A DNA stretch of 64,000 bases from Acidobacteriota bacterium. Its GTDB lineage: Bacteria > Acidobacteriota > Vicinamibacteria > Vicinamibacterales > JAKQTR01. The DNA lies in contig JAPKZQ010000003.1 in assembly GCA_026393675.1 (NCBI GenBank), positions 62,001-126,000 of the forward strand, written 5' to 3'. The translations under genes and the position numbers were made by a program. The notes beneath the pieces were generated by a model, which was not told the origin of the DNA, did not search any database, and saw only the letters and a list, made by a program, of their open reading frames with translations. Within the stretch, counting starts at the first letter, position 1. Each line of letters begins with the position of its first letter. Below are positions 1 to 7,127 of this stretch, piece by piece.

Positions 1-1
1 C

Positions 2-271
2 GGCGTGCATCGGTTTCGGCGGGGACGCGTGCTGGAAGCCACAGGCAATCGCGCCCGCGCGCTGGTCGATTTCGAACGGGCCCTGCAGGCGCGGCCGGCG
101 CCACCGCCGCCGTTTGTTGCCGGCTCGTTTGTCGCGTGTGGCCGGCTGTACGAAGCCGCCGGCGATCGCACGCGCGCCATCTCGAACTACGAGTGGGCCG
201 CGCGCGTTGCTGGTGCCGACGCGCCGACACACGATGCCGCCACGCAAGCGCTGGCGCGCCTCCGCCGCTGA
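2..271 (+). CDS. TPR-like protein, C-terminal fragment
   Basis: The frame is open from the window edge, so the true start lies upstream and only about the last 90 residues are visible. They contain two helical hairpins of TPR type (an ALVDFERAL-like helix and an AISNYEWAARVAG-like helix, separated by a proline-rich turn), ending in a run of Ala/Leu/Arg. TPRs mediate protein-protein contacts. The partner and the full domain order cannot be seen. The next transcribed unit, a small basic peptide gene, has its own promoter about 100 bases downstream, so the two are probably independent. Confidence 0.6.
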   Translation, partial: GVHRFRRGRVLEATGNRARALVDFERALQARPAPPPPFVAGSFVACGRLYEAAGDRTRAISNYEWAARVAGADAPTHDAATQALARLRR

Positions 272-376
272 TCATCCGCCCGCACGCGTGTCGCATTCGG
301 TCGACAATCGACGCCTCACATCACTCACCGGGCTCGAGGCGTCTGGAGAAATCACTCATCGTACGTCACTTTGTGC

Positions 377-404
377 TTGACATCGCTTTTTTCTCACCGA
401 TAAT
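377..404 (+). promoter_or_regulatory. Strong sigma70-type promoter for the first 17-residue peptide gene
   Basis: A perfect TTGACA (377-382) is followed after 16 bases by GATAAT (399-404), in an AT-richer stretch of otherwise GC-rich DNA. The predicted transcript starts near 411 and carries a leader of about 87 bases to the start codon at 498. Confidence 0.7.
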
Positions 405-497
405 CTACATATTGTATGAGCCTGGATTGCTCAGCCCAGTGCTTGTGATCGTTTGAAGACGGTAACCAGCTGGGCAGCTACAATCCTAGGAGGACAA

Positions 498-551
498 ATG
501 GCGAAGAAGACTGCGAAGAAGGCCACCAAGAAGGCGGCCAAGAAGCGCTAA
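498..551 (+). CDS. 17-residue Lys/Ala-rich basic peptide, copy 1
   Basis: The reading frame encodes MAKKTAKKATKKAAKKR. It is preceded by a full AGGAGG Shine-Dalgarno (488-493), a near-consensus promoter at 377-404, and followed by an intrinsic terminator (569-595), so it looks like a complete monocistronic gene. A second gene at 660-713 encodes exactly the same peptide with seven synonymous third-base differences, which argues strongly that the peptide is translated and conserved. The composition (nine Lys/Arg, no acidic residue, KKAxKK periodicity) resembles histone H1-like tails and small basic ribosome- or nucleic-acid-binding proteins. Function is unknown; nucleic-acid binding is inferred from charge only. 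Confidence 0.75.
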   Translation: MAKKTAKKATKKAAKKR

Positions 552-568
552 GCGCTTCACATCATCTG

Positions 569-595
569 CGGGGGTGGCGTCACCCCCGTTTTTTT
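569..595 (+). terminator. Intrinsic terminator after peptide copy 1
   Basis: The stem CGGGGGTG (569-576) pairs perfectly with CACCCCCG (581-588) around the loop GCGT, followed directly by seven T residues. A second hairpin, CTCCCG/CGGGAG (604-609 with 615-620) followed by TTTT, lies just downstream and may act as a back-up. Confidence 0.9.
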
Positions 596-659
596 GCGCG
601 CACCTCCCGGCAGACGGGAGTTTTCACTCACACTGAACACGCCGAAAGGGGGGATTACG

Positions 660-713
660 ATGGCGAAGAAGACTGCAAAGAAAGCGACGAAGAAGGCCGC
701 GAAGAAGCGTTAG
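660..713 (+). CDS. 17-residue Lys/Ala-rich basic peptide, copy 2
   Basis: It encodes the same 17 residues as the gene at 498-551 (MAKKTAKKATKKAAKKR), but seven codons differ at the third position and the stop is TAG instead of TAA. There are no amino-acid differences. A purine-rich AAGGGGGG tract (646-653) lies 6 bases upstream of ATG, and a terminator follows at 736-765. No clear promoter of its own was found between the copy 1 terminator and this gene, so it may rely on read-through or a weak promoter. Its flanks do not resemble those of copy 1, so this is an old duplication held constant at the protein level. Confidence 0.75.
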   Translation: MAKKTAKKATKKAAKKR

Positions 714-735
714 GCCTTGTTGAGTCGTGAACGCG

Positions 736-765
736 AGGGGGCGGCAGTCGCCCCCTTTGTTTTTT
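736..765 (+). terminator. Intrinsic terminator after peptide copy 2
   Basis: The stem AGGGGGCG (736-743) pairs with CGCCCCCT (749-756) around a five-base loop and is followed by TTGTTTTTT. Confidence 0.88.
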
Positions 766-834
766 CCGCCCTGATTCAAGCCCCGGCCCGGAATGCCGAT
801 TAATCCTGCAGGTCGTTGCATCCGAGGCTGAACC

Positions 835-1920
835 GTGCCAAACGAGATTATCGAACTCGCCCTGAACCAGAAATCCAACGACGACCGGGTGCCCGTGCTG
901 CTCACACTGGCGGACCAGCTGCTGGTGATGATCGGGAAGTACGTGCCCGACTCGTCCTCCCGTCGCGCGCCTGCCGTACGGAACCATGTCGCCGAGTGGC
1001 GCTCGCGGCTGCGCGTGGAGCCCGGCCCCGACGCGCTGTCGGCCGTGGCCGATCAGGTGGTCGCCGACTGCGAGACGTTGCTCGAGAAGGTCCGAATCGA
1101 CCGGGCCGACCGCGAAGCCGAGCTGACCGATCTCATGCGGGTGCTCCGCGAGGTCGTCAATACCTTGCGTGGAGATGCCAGAAAGTTCGAAGCCGAACTG
1201 CAGCGGTCGACCACCGTGATGGAAAGCATGGTCGAGATCCAGGACATCCGCGAACTGAAACGCCAGTTGTCGCGGGAGATCGTCACGCTCAAACAGACCG
1301 TTGCCCGTCGCGAGGAAACCGACGCCAGGCAGTGCGAACTCCTGTCGTCCCGCGTCGAAGCGCTCCAGCAGAGTCTCAAGTCGGCACGAGCCGAGGCGGC
1401 CACCGACCCGCTGACGAGCCTGCCGAACCGCGGGGCGCTCGACGTCGCGCTTCGCGAGTGGATTGCCAGGGCCGCCCGGACCTCCACACCGTTTACAGTC
1501 GCGATGATCGACCTCGACGATTTCAAGCGGATCAACGACAAGCACGGCCACCAGGTCGGGGACCGGGTCATCGTCGCCGCGTCGCAGATTCTCGCTGCCT
1601 GTCTCGAAGGCGGCGACATCGCGGCGCGCTGGGGTGGCGAGGAATTCGCGCTGCTGTTCCAGACCGGGTCGACCGCGAGGGCGCGGGAGCGGCTTACCGC
1701 GTCGCTCGGCCGCATCTCGCCGTCCTACGAGTACGATCTGGGCGGCGAGCGACGGTTCGTCACGTTCACGTTCAGCGGTGGGGTCACGGCGTGGGCCGAA
1801 GGGGACACGCCGGAAGCGATGATCAAGCGGGCGGACAAGGCGCTCTACTCGGCGAAGCGCGCCGGCAAGAAGCGAATCGAGACGCGCTCACGCTCGTTCC
1901 TGCACGCGCTGGTCAGCTGA
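835..1920 (+). CDS. GGDEF-domain diguanylate cyclase
   Basis: A cytoplasmic enzyme expected to make cyclic di-GMP from two GTP. Residues 1 to about 185 are helical, with a long charged coiled-coil-like stretch (about 95-185) and no membrane segment. The C-terminal GGDEF domain starts at a DPLTSLPNR motif and carries the metal-binding IDLDDFKRIND segment and an active-site GGEEF at residues 267-271, so it should be catalytically competent. The inhibitory I-site (RxxD five residues upstream) reads EGGD, so its arginine is missing and product feedback inhibition is probably absent. The start is GTG. The stop codon directly abuts the stop of the convergent HEAT-PPIase gene with no spacer. Confidence 0.9.
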   Translation: MPNEIIELALNQKSNDDRVPVLLTLADQLLVMIGKYVPDSSSRRAPAVRNHVAEWRSRLRVEPGPDALSAVADQVVADCETLLEKVRIDRADREAELTDLMRVLREVVNTLRGDARKFEAELQRSTTVMESMVEIQDIRELKRQLSREIVTLKQTVARREETDARQCELLSSRVEALQQSLKSARAEAATDPLTSLPNRGALDVALREWIARAARTSTPFTVAMIDLDDFKRINDKHGHQVGDRVIVAASQILAACLEGGDIAARWGGEEFALLFQTGSTARARERLTASLGRISPSYEYDLGGERRFVTFTFSGGVTAWAEGDTPEAMIKRADKALYSAKRAGKKRIETRSRSFLHALVS

Positions 1921-4113
1921 CTACTTGACGGTCAATTCGACGCCGTCCCACGTCCGCACCCGGCGGATCATGTCCCACTGCTGCAGCCGATCCACACACT
2001 CCATGCCGGCCACCACGTGGCCGAACACGGTGTAGCGTCCATCCAGATGCGGCTGTGGCGAGTGCGTGATGAAGAACTGGCTGCCACCGGTATCCTGCCA
2101 ATCGAGCGCCATACCCACGGTTCCGCGCAGGAACGGGCGCTCGTTCAGTTCGTCGCGAATCGTGTAGCCCGGGCTCCCCTCGCCATCGCCGCGCGTGTCG
2201 CCGTCCTGCACGACGAAGTTCGGGACGACGCGATGGATGGCCACGCCGGAAAAGGCCCCGCTGCGCGCAAGCGCGAGGAAGTTCGCCGCCGTCAACGGTG
2301 CGTCGAGTACGGCCAGTTCGATTTCGATGGTGCCCTTGTCGGTCTCGATGTACACGTGGGGCGACACCGCTGGCGACACCAGCAATGGCGACGCGTAGCG
2401 GTCGGCCGCGGAGCCGGGAGCCGGGCGGATGGCCGCGCTGAAGTCGGTGGCCGGATCGAGATCGCGTGCGAGCGCAAGCGCTTTCACCCGCACGGCCCAG
2501 TCGCCATCGGTCAGGGCCTGCTTCAGAACCGGCATGGCGGGTCCGGATCCATACTTGGCGAGCGCGCCGAGTGCGGCCGCTCTGGCCTGGTACATGCCGT
2601 CACGCTCGCCCGCGCGGTAGGCCTCGGCCAGGGCGGCTTCCCCTCCGGGGAGCTTCACCTCACCGATGGCGGTCGCCGCCGCCGCCCGGACAATCACATC
2701 GTCGTGCTTGAGCAGGCGAAGGAGGGCCGACCCGATGTCGGGCGGCCGGAACCTGGCGAGGGCCTCGACGGCAGCCGGGATCACCCGCTCGTCCCGGTCG
2801 CCGAGCATCGCGGTCAGGCGCGGCACCGCGACGGCAGGATCCAACGTCCCGACAATCGAGGCCAGGGCGGCCCGGACACTCCAGTGTGGGTCCGCATCGA
2901 GGCCAGACAACACCATGAGGAACGTGTCGGGGTCGACCTGCCGCAGCGCGCGCAAGGCGGCCGCGCGCATGGCCGGCCAGGGATCGGCCGCCAGATCGAT
3001 CAAGCGATCGATCGACCCGGCGTCACCGAGCGCGCCGAGCGCCGCGACGATCTCGAGTCGAAGGCCGGGGTCGAGGAGGCGTGATTGAAGGAGTCCGCGA
3101 ACGACCGAAGCGGCTTCTGGCATGCCCAACTGCCCGAGAGCACGAATCGAAGCGACGGCGGCCCGGGGATCGTCCTGCCAGCCTTGGGCCCGCAGAATCA
3201 GCGCGCCCACGGCACTGCCGTCCTTGATTGTCTGCAAGCCTCGCGCGGCGAACGCGCGCGTCAGACTGCCGCTGCCGCCGACCAGCGTCATCAACGCTGG
3301 CACGAAGCGCTTGTCGTCGGTGCGCGACAGCGCGTACGCGACCGGCCACCACCGGGCCCGCGGCTGCCCTGCCTGGTCGAGAACGACCGACGCGAGTGCG
3401 TCGTACGACTTCAGCCGCGCCAGGGCATAGATACCCAGCCGAAACGCTTCGACGCCAGTCGACTGGGGGTACCTGAGGTCGTCCGGATCGAACGTCGCGA
3501 CGTTGCTGGCAGAAAGATGCCTGGTCGCCATGGCGGCGACGGCCGACGCGGACGCGGCATCCCCGACGAGACCCAGTGCCTCAGCGGCACGTCCCTGCAC
3601 AAGCGGAGACGAATCGTTCAGCGCCGTCCGAAGGGGCTCGATGGCAGCTCGCTGACCGATCAGGCCGAGCGCAAAGGCCGCCATCTGCCTGACTTCAGGC
3701 TCGGCATCGGCGGCAAGAATCTTGGCCAGCGGCTCGATGCCTTCCGCGAGCCCGACGTGGCCGATGGCCAACGCGGCGCGCCGGCGTACGCGCCCCTCGC
3801 CATCGCCGAGCAATCGCACCAGATCTGGCGACGCGACGACCACTGGCGCTGCGCTGCGCGTCCTCCCGGATGCGCGCGTGGCCGCGGAGGGCGTGGTCGA
3901 CACAGGTGGTGGCAGGTCGCGAAGGATCCGCTGATCTTCGAGCCTCAGCATCCACGCGAGTTTCTGCTCGTAGGTTGGTAGCGCCAGCGGCCCAGCCGGC
4001 TGGGCGGAAGCCAGCGCGGCAGCCCCAGCCCACGACATCGCCAGGAAACCGACGCACGTGATGCGGAACCCAAGACGAACGCGGAAAGACGCCCCGCCGG
4101 TTCGGGCGCTCAC
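1921..4113 (-). CDS. Secreted HEAT-repeat protein fused to a cyclophilin-type peptidyl-prolyl isomerase
   Basis: The N-terminus has a basic, then hydrophobic, signal-like segment ending near ALASAQ, so export to the periplasm is likely. Residues from about 85 to 560 are successive HEAT/PBS-lyase-like repeats (for example RRAALAIGHVG, VRAAAATAIGEV), an alpha-solenoid for protein binding. The last 150 residues form a cyclophilin domain with GTIEIEL, FSGVAIHRVVPNFVVQDGD, GGSQFFI and LDGRYTVFGHV, which retain the catalytic Arg/Phe/Gln signature, so it should isomerise Xaa-Pro bonds. At 730 residues it is far longer than a stand-alone cyclophilin. GTG start; it overlaps the MenC-like gene upstream by four bases (GTGA), so the two are translationally coupled. 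Confidence 0.9.
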   Translation of the reverse strand: MSARTGGASFRVRLGFRITCVGFLAMSWAGAAALASAQPAGPLALPTYEQKLAWMLRLEDQRILRDLPPPVSTTPSAATRASGRTRSAAPVVVASPDLVRLLGDGEGRVRRRAALAIGHVGLAEGIEPLAKILAADAEPEVRQMAAFALGLIGQRAAIEPLRTALNDSSPLVQGRAAEALGLVGDAASASAVAAMATRHLSASNVATFDPDDLRYPQSTGVEAFRLGIYALARLKSYDALASVVLDQAGQPRARWWPVAYALSRTDDKRFVPALMTLVGGSGSLTRAFAARGLQTIKDGSAVGALILRAQGWQDDPRAAVASIRALGQLGMPEAASVVRGLLQSRLLDPGLRLEIVAALGALGDAGSIDRLIDLAADPWPAMRAAALRALRQVDPDTFLMVLSGLDADPHWSVRAALASIVGTLDPAVAVPRLTAMLGDRDERVIPAAVEALARFRPPDIGSALLRLLKHDDVIVRAAAATAIGEVKLPGGEAALAEAYRAGERDGMYQARAAALGALAKYGSGPAMPVLKQALTDGDWAVRVKALALARDLDPATDFSAAIRPAPGSAADRYASPLLVSPAVSPHVYIETDKGTIEIELAVLDAPLTAANFLALARSGAFSGVAIHRVVPNFVVQDGDTRGDGEGSPGYTIRDELNERPFLRGTVGMALDWQDTGGSQFFITHSPQPHLDGRYTVFGHVVAGMECVDRLQQWDMIRRVRTWDGVELTVK

Positions 4114-5219
4114 CGCGTGAACTCCGCGCGGCGGAGCGTGGCCTGCTCGAGCCGATCGTCGACAACGTGGACGCCAATGCCGGGACCATCGGGAACCCGG
4201 ATCATCCCGTCTGGTTGAACCTCGATACCCGGCTCGATCAGATCAGGCTGGTAGTACCGGCGGCTGGCCGCCACGTCTCCCGGCAGCGAGAAGTTCGGCA
4301 AGGTCGACAGGTGGAGATTGTGCGCGCGCCCGATGCCCGACTCGAGCATCCCGCCGTGCCAGACAGGCACGTGCCTCGCGGCACACAGATCGTGGAGCCG
4401 GATCGACTCGGCGTGGCCGCCGACGCGTCCTGGCTTGATGTTGATGATGCGGCAGGCGTTCGCATCGAGTGCGTCGCGCCCAGCCCGGACAGAGTGGATC
4501 GATTCGTCCAGACAGATCGCGGTTGTCAGTTGCCGCTGGAGCGTGGCGTGATCCGCGATGTCGTCATAATCGAGGGGCTGTTCGATCATCATCAGGTCGT
4601 ACTGATCCAACCTGGCCAGGTGGCCGGCGTCTTCGAGACAATAGGCCGCGTTGGCGTCCACCATCAGGGGGATCGCGCCGAAGCGTTCGCGGACCAGCGC
4701 CACGGCCTCCACGTCCCACCCGGGTTTCACTTTGATTTTGATCCGGCGGTAGCCATCGGCCAATTCGGCGGCTACGCGCTCGGCCAACTGTTCGAGCGAA
4801 TCCTGGATCCCAATCGAGACGCCGGCGGCAATCTCGGTTCGTGCGCCTCCGAGCACCTGTTGCAGCGGTACACCCTGCTGCCGGGCAAACAGATCCCAGG
4901 CGGCCATCTCGATGGCGGCTTTGGCCATGTGGTGACCCCGCACGCGGTGCATCGCCGGGAACACCTCACGCGGATGCGTGAAGGTCACGCCTAGGACCAG
5001 TGGCACCAGGAACTGGCTGATCATCTGCCACGCGGTGTCGGTGGTCTCGGAACTGTAGTACGGGTTGTCGTCAGCCACGCACTCCCCGTACGCACACGCG
5101 CCCTCGCCGTCCAGTTTCGTCACCAGGAACGTCCGGTCGTAGACCCGGCCGAAGCTGGTTTCGAAAAAGCGGACCAGCGGCAACCGCACCAGTCTCAATT
5201 CGATGCGTTCGATTCTCAC
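4110..5219 (-). CDS. menC: MenC-like o-succinylbenzoate synthase / N-acylamino acid racemase (enolase superfamily)
   Basis: At 369 residues it has the size of the OSBS/NSAR subgroup. The enolase-superfamily catalytic set is visible: the KIKVKPG lysines on strand two, metal ligands in VDANAAY, IEQPL and LDESI, and the downstream NIKPGRVGG lysine loop. OSBS dehydrates SHCHC to o-succinylbenzoate in menaquinone synthesis; many relatives racemise N-succinyl amino acids instead, and sequence alone does not separate these roles. No other men gene lies nearby, and it is coupled to a HEAT-PPIase gene, which leaves the physiological substrate open. GTG start, with a TAACAT hexamer nine bases upstream in the short divergent gap to the kinase gene. 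Confidence 0.78.
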   Translation of the reverse strand: MRIERIELRLVRLPLVRFFETSFGRVYDRTFLVTKLDGEGACAYGECVADDNPYYSSETTDTAWQMISQFLVPLVLGVTFTHPREVFPAMHRVRGHHMAKAAIEMAAWDLFARQQGVPLQQVLGGARTEIAAGVSIGIQDSLEQLAERVAAELADGYRRIKIKVKPGWDVEAVALVRERFGAIPLMVDANAAYCLEDAGHLARLDQYDLMMIEQPLDYDDIADHATLQRQLTTAICLDESIHSVRAGRDALDANACRIINIKPGRVGGHAESIRLHDLCAARHVPVWHGGMLESGIGRAHNLHLSTLPNFSLPGDVAASRRYYQPDLIEPGIEVQPDGMIRVPDGPGIGVHVVDDRLEQATLRRAEFTR

Positions 5220-5241
5220 AACAGGTGTATGTTACCGCGCC

Positions 5242-5271
5242 TTGCTTCACCCGCGACGCGGTCGGTATACT
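5242..5271 (+). promoter_or_regulatory. Promoter placing transcription start next to the kinase start codon
   Basis: TTGCTT (5242-5247) and TATACT (5266-5271) are separated by 18 bases. The expected transcription start is near 5278-5280, at the TTG codon where homology to the kinase family begins, which points to a leaderless or near-leaderless mRNA. On the other strand TAACAT (5234-5229) lies nine bases before the MenC-like GTG at 5219. Confidence 0.5.
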
Positions 5272-5279
5272 CGCCCCAG

Positions 5280-5921
5280 TTGGACTATCGCTACCTGGCC
5301 ATCGAGGGCCCCATCGGCGTCGGTAAGACCGCGCTCGCTGAACGACTTGCGGCGCGAGTGGACGCCACTGCCATCCTGGAAGACACCGAGAATCCGTTTC
5401 TCGGGGACTTCTACCAGGACCGGCCGGGCGCGGCCTTCCAGACGCAGTTGTTCTTCCTGCTGAACCGTCACCGGCAGCTCTCCGGGTTGCGTCAGACGGA
5501 ACTGTTCAGCCAGGTGACGATTTGCGACTATCTGTTTGAAAAGGACCGCATCTACGCGTACCTGGATCTGAATGACAACGAGCTGTTCATCTACCAGCGG
5601 CTGTACGAACTGCTCGCGCGCGACATTCCGCGTCCCGATCTGGTGGTCTACCTGCAGGCGCCGACCGACGTGCTGGCCAAGCGCCTGAAGGAGCGCAGCC
5701 GCGACCCTGAGCAGCAGGCCTTCCGGCCCGATCCCGGCTACGTCAAGGGGTTGAACGAGGCCTATCAGCACTTCTTCTTCCACTACACGACGACCCCCCT
5801 GCTCGTCGTAGAGACCTCACAGATCGACTTCGGCCGGAGCGACGAGGCAATCGACGACCTGGTCCGGCAGATCAAGACGCTCGGCCGCGGCACGCAGTAC
5901 TACGTGCCCAGGACACGGTAA
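5280..5921 (+). CDS. Deoxynucleoside kinase (deoxyadenosine/deoxyguanosine kinase family)
   Basis: A cytoplasmic salvage enzyme that phosphorylates deoxynucleosides with ATP. The P-loop GPIGVGKT is at residues 10-17, followed by the family's DYLFEKDRIYA segment, LVVYLQAP and the lid-region arginines KRLKERSRDPEQ. The frame is open to an ATG at 5229, but family proteins begin with a sequence like MxYRYLAIEGPIGVGKT, which corresponds to the in-frame TTG at 5280. A promoter-like element at 5242-5271 would fall inside the longer version. I therefore prefer TTG at 5280 (213 residues). It is divergent from the MenC-like gene. Confidence 0.85.
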   Translation: MDYRYLAIEGPIGVGKTALAERLAARVDATAILEDTENPFLGDFYQDRPGAAFQTQLFFLLNRHRQLSGLRQTELFSQVTICDYLFEKDRIYAYLDLNDNELFIYQRLYELLARDIPRPDLVVYLQAPTDVLAKRLKERSRDPEQQAFRPDPGYVKGLNEAYQHFFFHYTTTPLLVVETSQIDFGRSDEAIDDLVRQIKTLGRGTQYYVPRTR

Positions 5922-5937
5922 AGCGCAGTCGGTAGTC

Positions 5938-5957
5938 GGGGTTCGGGGTTCGGGGGG
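5938..5957 (+). repeat. G-rich GGGGTTC repeat
   Basis: Consecutive GGGGTTC units follow the kinase stop codon. A complementary C-rich block lies at 6102-6125. The same loose unit (GGG plus ATT/TTC) recurs at 38306-38337 and 49874-49953. The rest of the 285-base gap up to accD shows no gene. Confidence 0.6.
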
Positions 5958-6101
5958 ACTCGGAGAGGCGACCTCCCGTCTCGTGACGTGCTTCTGCCGT
6001 TGATCGACCACTGGCTTCGGAGTGCCTGAACACCAGGCCTCCAGCGCGAAAGCTCAGGACGACAATCTCGGATTCGAGTCTTTCGTCTTTCGGCTGCCAA
6101 T

Positions 6102-6125
6102 CCCGAATCCCCAATCCCGAACCCC
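6102..6125 (-). repeat. G-quadruplex-type repeat upstream of accD (minus strand)
   Basis: Read on the minus strand it is GGGG-TTC-GGG-ATT-GGGG-ATTC-GGG, four G tracts with loops of 3-4 bases, which meets the standard intramolecular G-quadruplex pattern. It sits about 80 bases before the accD start. Confidence 0.6.
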
Positions 6126-6206
6126 GTCTGCTTACACCCCGCCCGTGGGCGCCTTGTTCGTGCGCCCTGCCCTGTCTGAGCCATCTTTTGATAAGCTGTG
6201 ACCGGA

Positions 6207-7082
6207 ATGCCCTGGTTCAAGAAGGAAAAGAAGACGCCGATTGCGACCACGAAGGACACGACCGTCCGTGTTCCCGAAGGCCTGTGGGTCAAGTGTCCGT
6301 CGTGCAGCCACATCATCTACAACAAGGATCTGCAGGCCAACGTGCATGTGTGTGGCAAGTGCGCGCACCACTTTCGCATGACCGCGGCCGAGCGCCTGCG
6401 GTCACTGTTCGATGGTGACTGGGAGGAGTACGACTCCGACCTGATGTCGACCGACCCGCTGGTGTTCACCGATACGAAACCGTACCGCGAGAGACTGGCG
6501 TCCTCAATTAAGTCTACCGGCCGGCGCGACGCCATCGTCACCGCGCGGGGCCTGCTCGATGGGATCCCTGTTCACATTGCGGCCATGGAGTACGGCTTCA
6601 TCGGCGGCAGCATGGGCGTGGTCGTCGGCGAAAAAATCACGCGGGCGATCGAGCGCGCCCAGGCCGAACGCACCTCGGTCATCATCGTCTCGTGCTCGGG
6701 CGGAGCGCGCATGATGGAGGGCGCGCTGTCGCTCATGCAAATGGCCAAGGTCTCCGCCGCGCTCGCGCGGCTCGACCGGGCCAGGCTGCCGTACATCTCG
6801 GTGCTCACCGATCCGACCACCGGTGGCGTGACGGCGAGCTTCGCGATGCTCGGCGACCTGAACATCGCCGAACCCAAGGCGCTCATCGGCTTCGCGGGGC
6901 CGCGCGTGATCGAGCAGACGATCCGCCAGAAGCTGCCCGAAGGATTCCAGCGCAGCGAGTTCCTCGTCGAACATGGCATGCTCGACGTCGTGGTGGACCG
7001 GCGGGAACTCAAGGCGACCATTGCCCGCGCGCTGCGGTTCATGAGAGCCGACGAGAAGAAACCAGTAGCCAGTAGCCAATAG
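6207..7082 (+). CDS. accD: Acetyl-CoA carboxylase carboxyltransferase subunit beta
   Basis: This subunit works with AccA to transfer the carboxyl group from carboxybiotin to acetyl-CoA, giving malonyl-CoA for fatty-acid synthesis. The N-terminal MPWFKKEKK and a four-cysteine zinc ribbon (C30, C33, C49, C52) are typical, and the crotonase-fold core has the GGSMGVVVGEKI and SGGARMMEG segments of the family. The open frame begins at a GTG at 6198, but the family start matches the ATG at 6207, which also has TAAGCT nine bases upstream. The last residues derive from a short TAGCCAGTAGCC-type direct repeat, so the C-terminal end is probably not functionally important. folC follows after 45 bases, as is common. 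Confidence 0.95.
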   Translation: MPWFKKEKKTPIATTKDTTVRVPEGLWVKCPSCSHIIYNKDLQANVHVCGKCAHHFRMTAAERLRSLFDGDWEEYDSDLMSTDPLVFTDTKPYRERLASSIKSTGRRDAIVTARGLLDGIPVHIAAMEYGFIGGSMGVVVGEKITRAIERAQAERTSVIIVSCSGGARMMEGALSLMQMAKVSAALARLDRARLPYISVLTDPTTGGVTASFAMLGDLNIAEPKALIGFAGPRVIEQTIRQKLPEGFQRSEFLVEHGMLDVVVDRRELKATIARALRFMRADEKKPVASSQ

Positions 7083-7127
7083 TCAGCAGACGGTAGATCT
7101 ACTTCTTCTCGCCTCTGGCTGGATCCC

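Noticed and set aside
2017-3981. Long + strand open frames of 355 and 298 residues opposite the HEAT-PPIase gene
   Set aside because: They lie fully antisense to a clear repeat protein with family motifs; composition is Arg/Gly/Ala-rich with no domain, as expected for shadow frames in GC-rich DNA.
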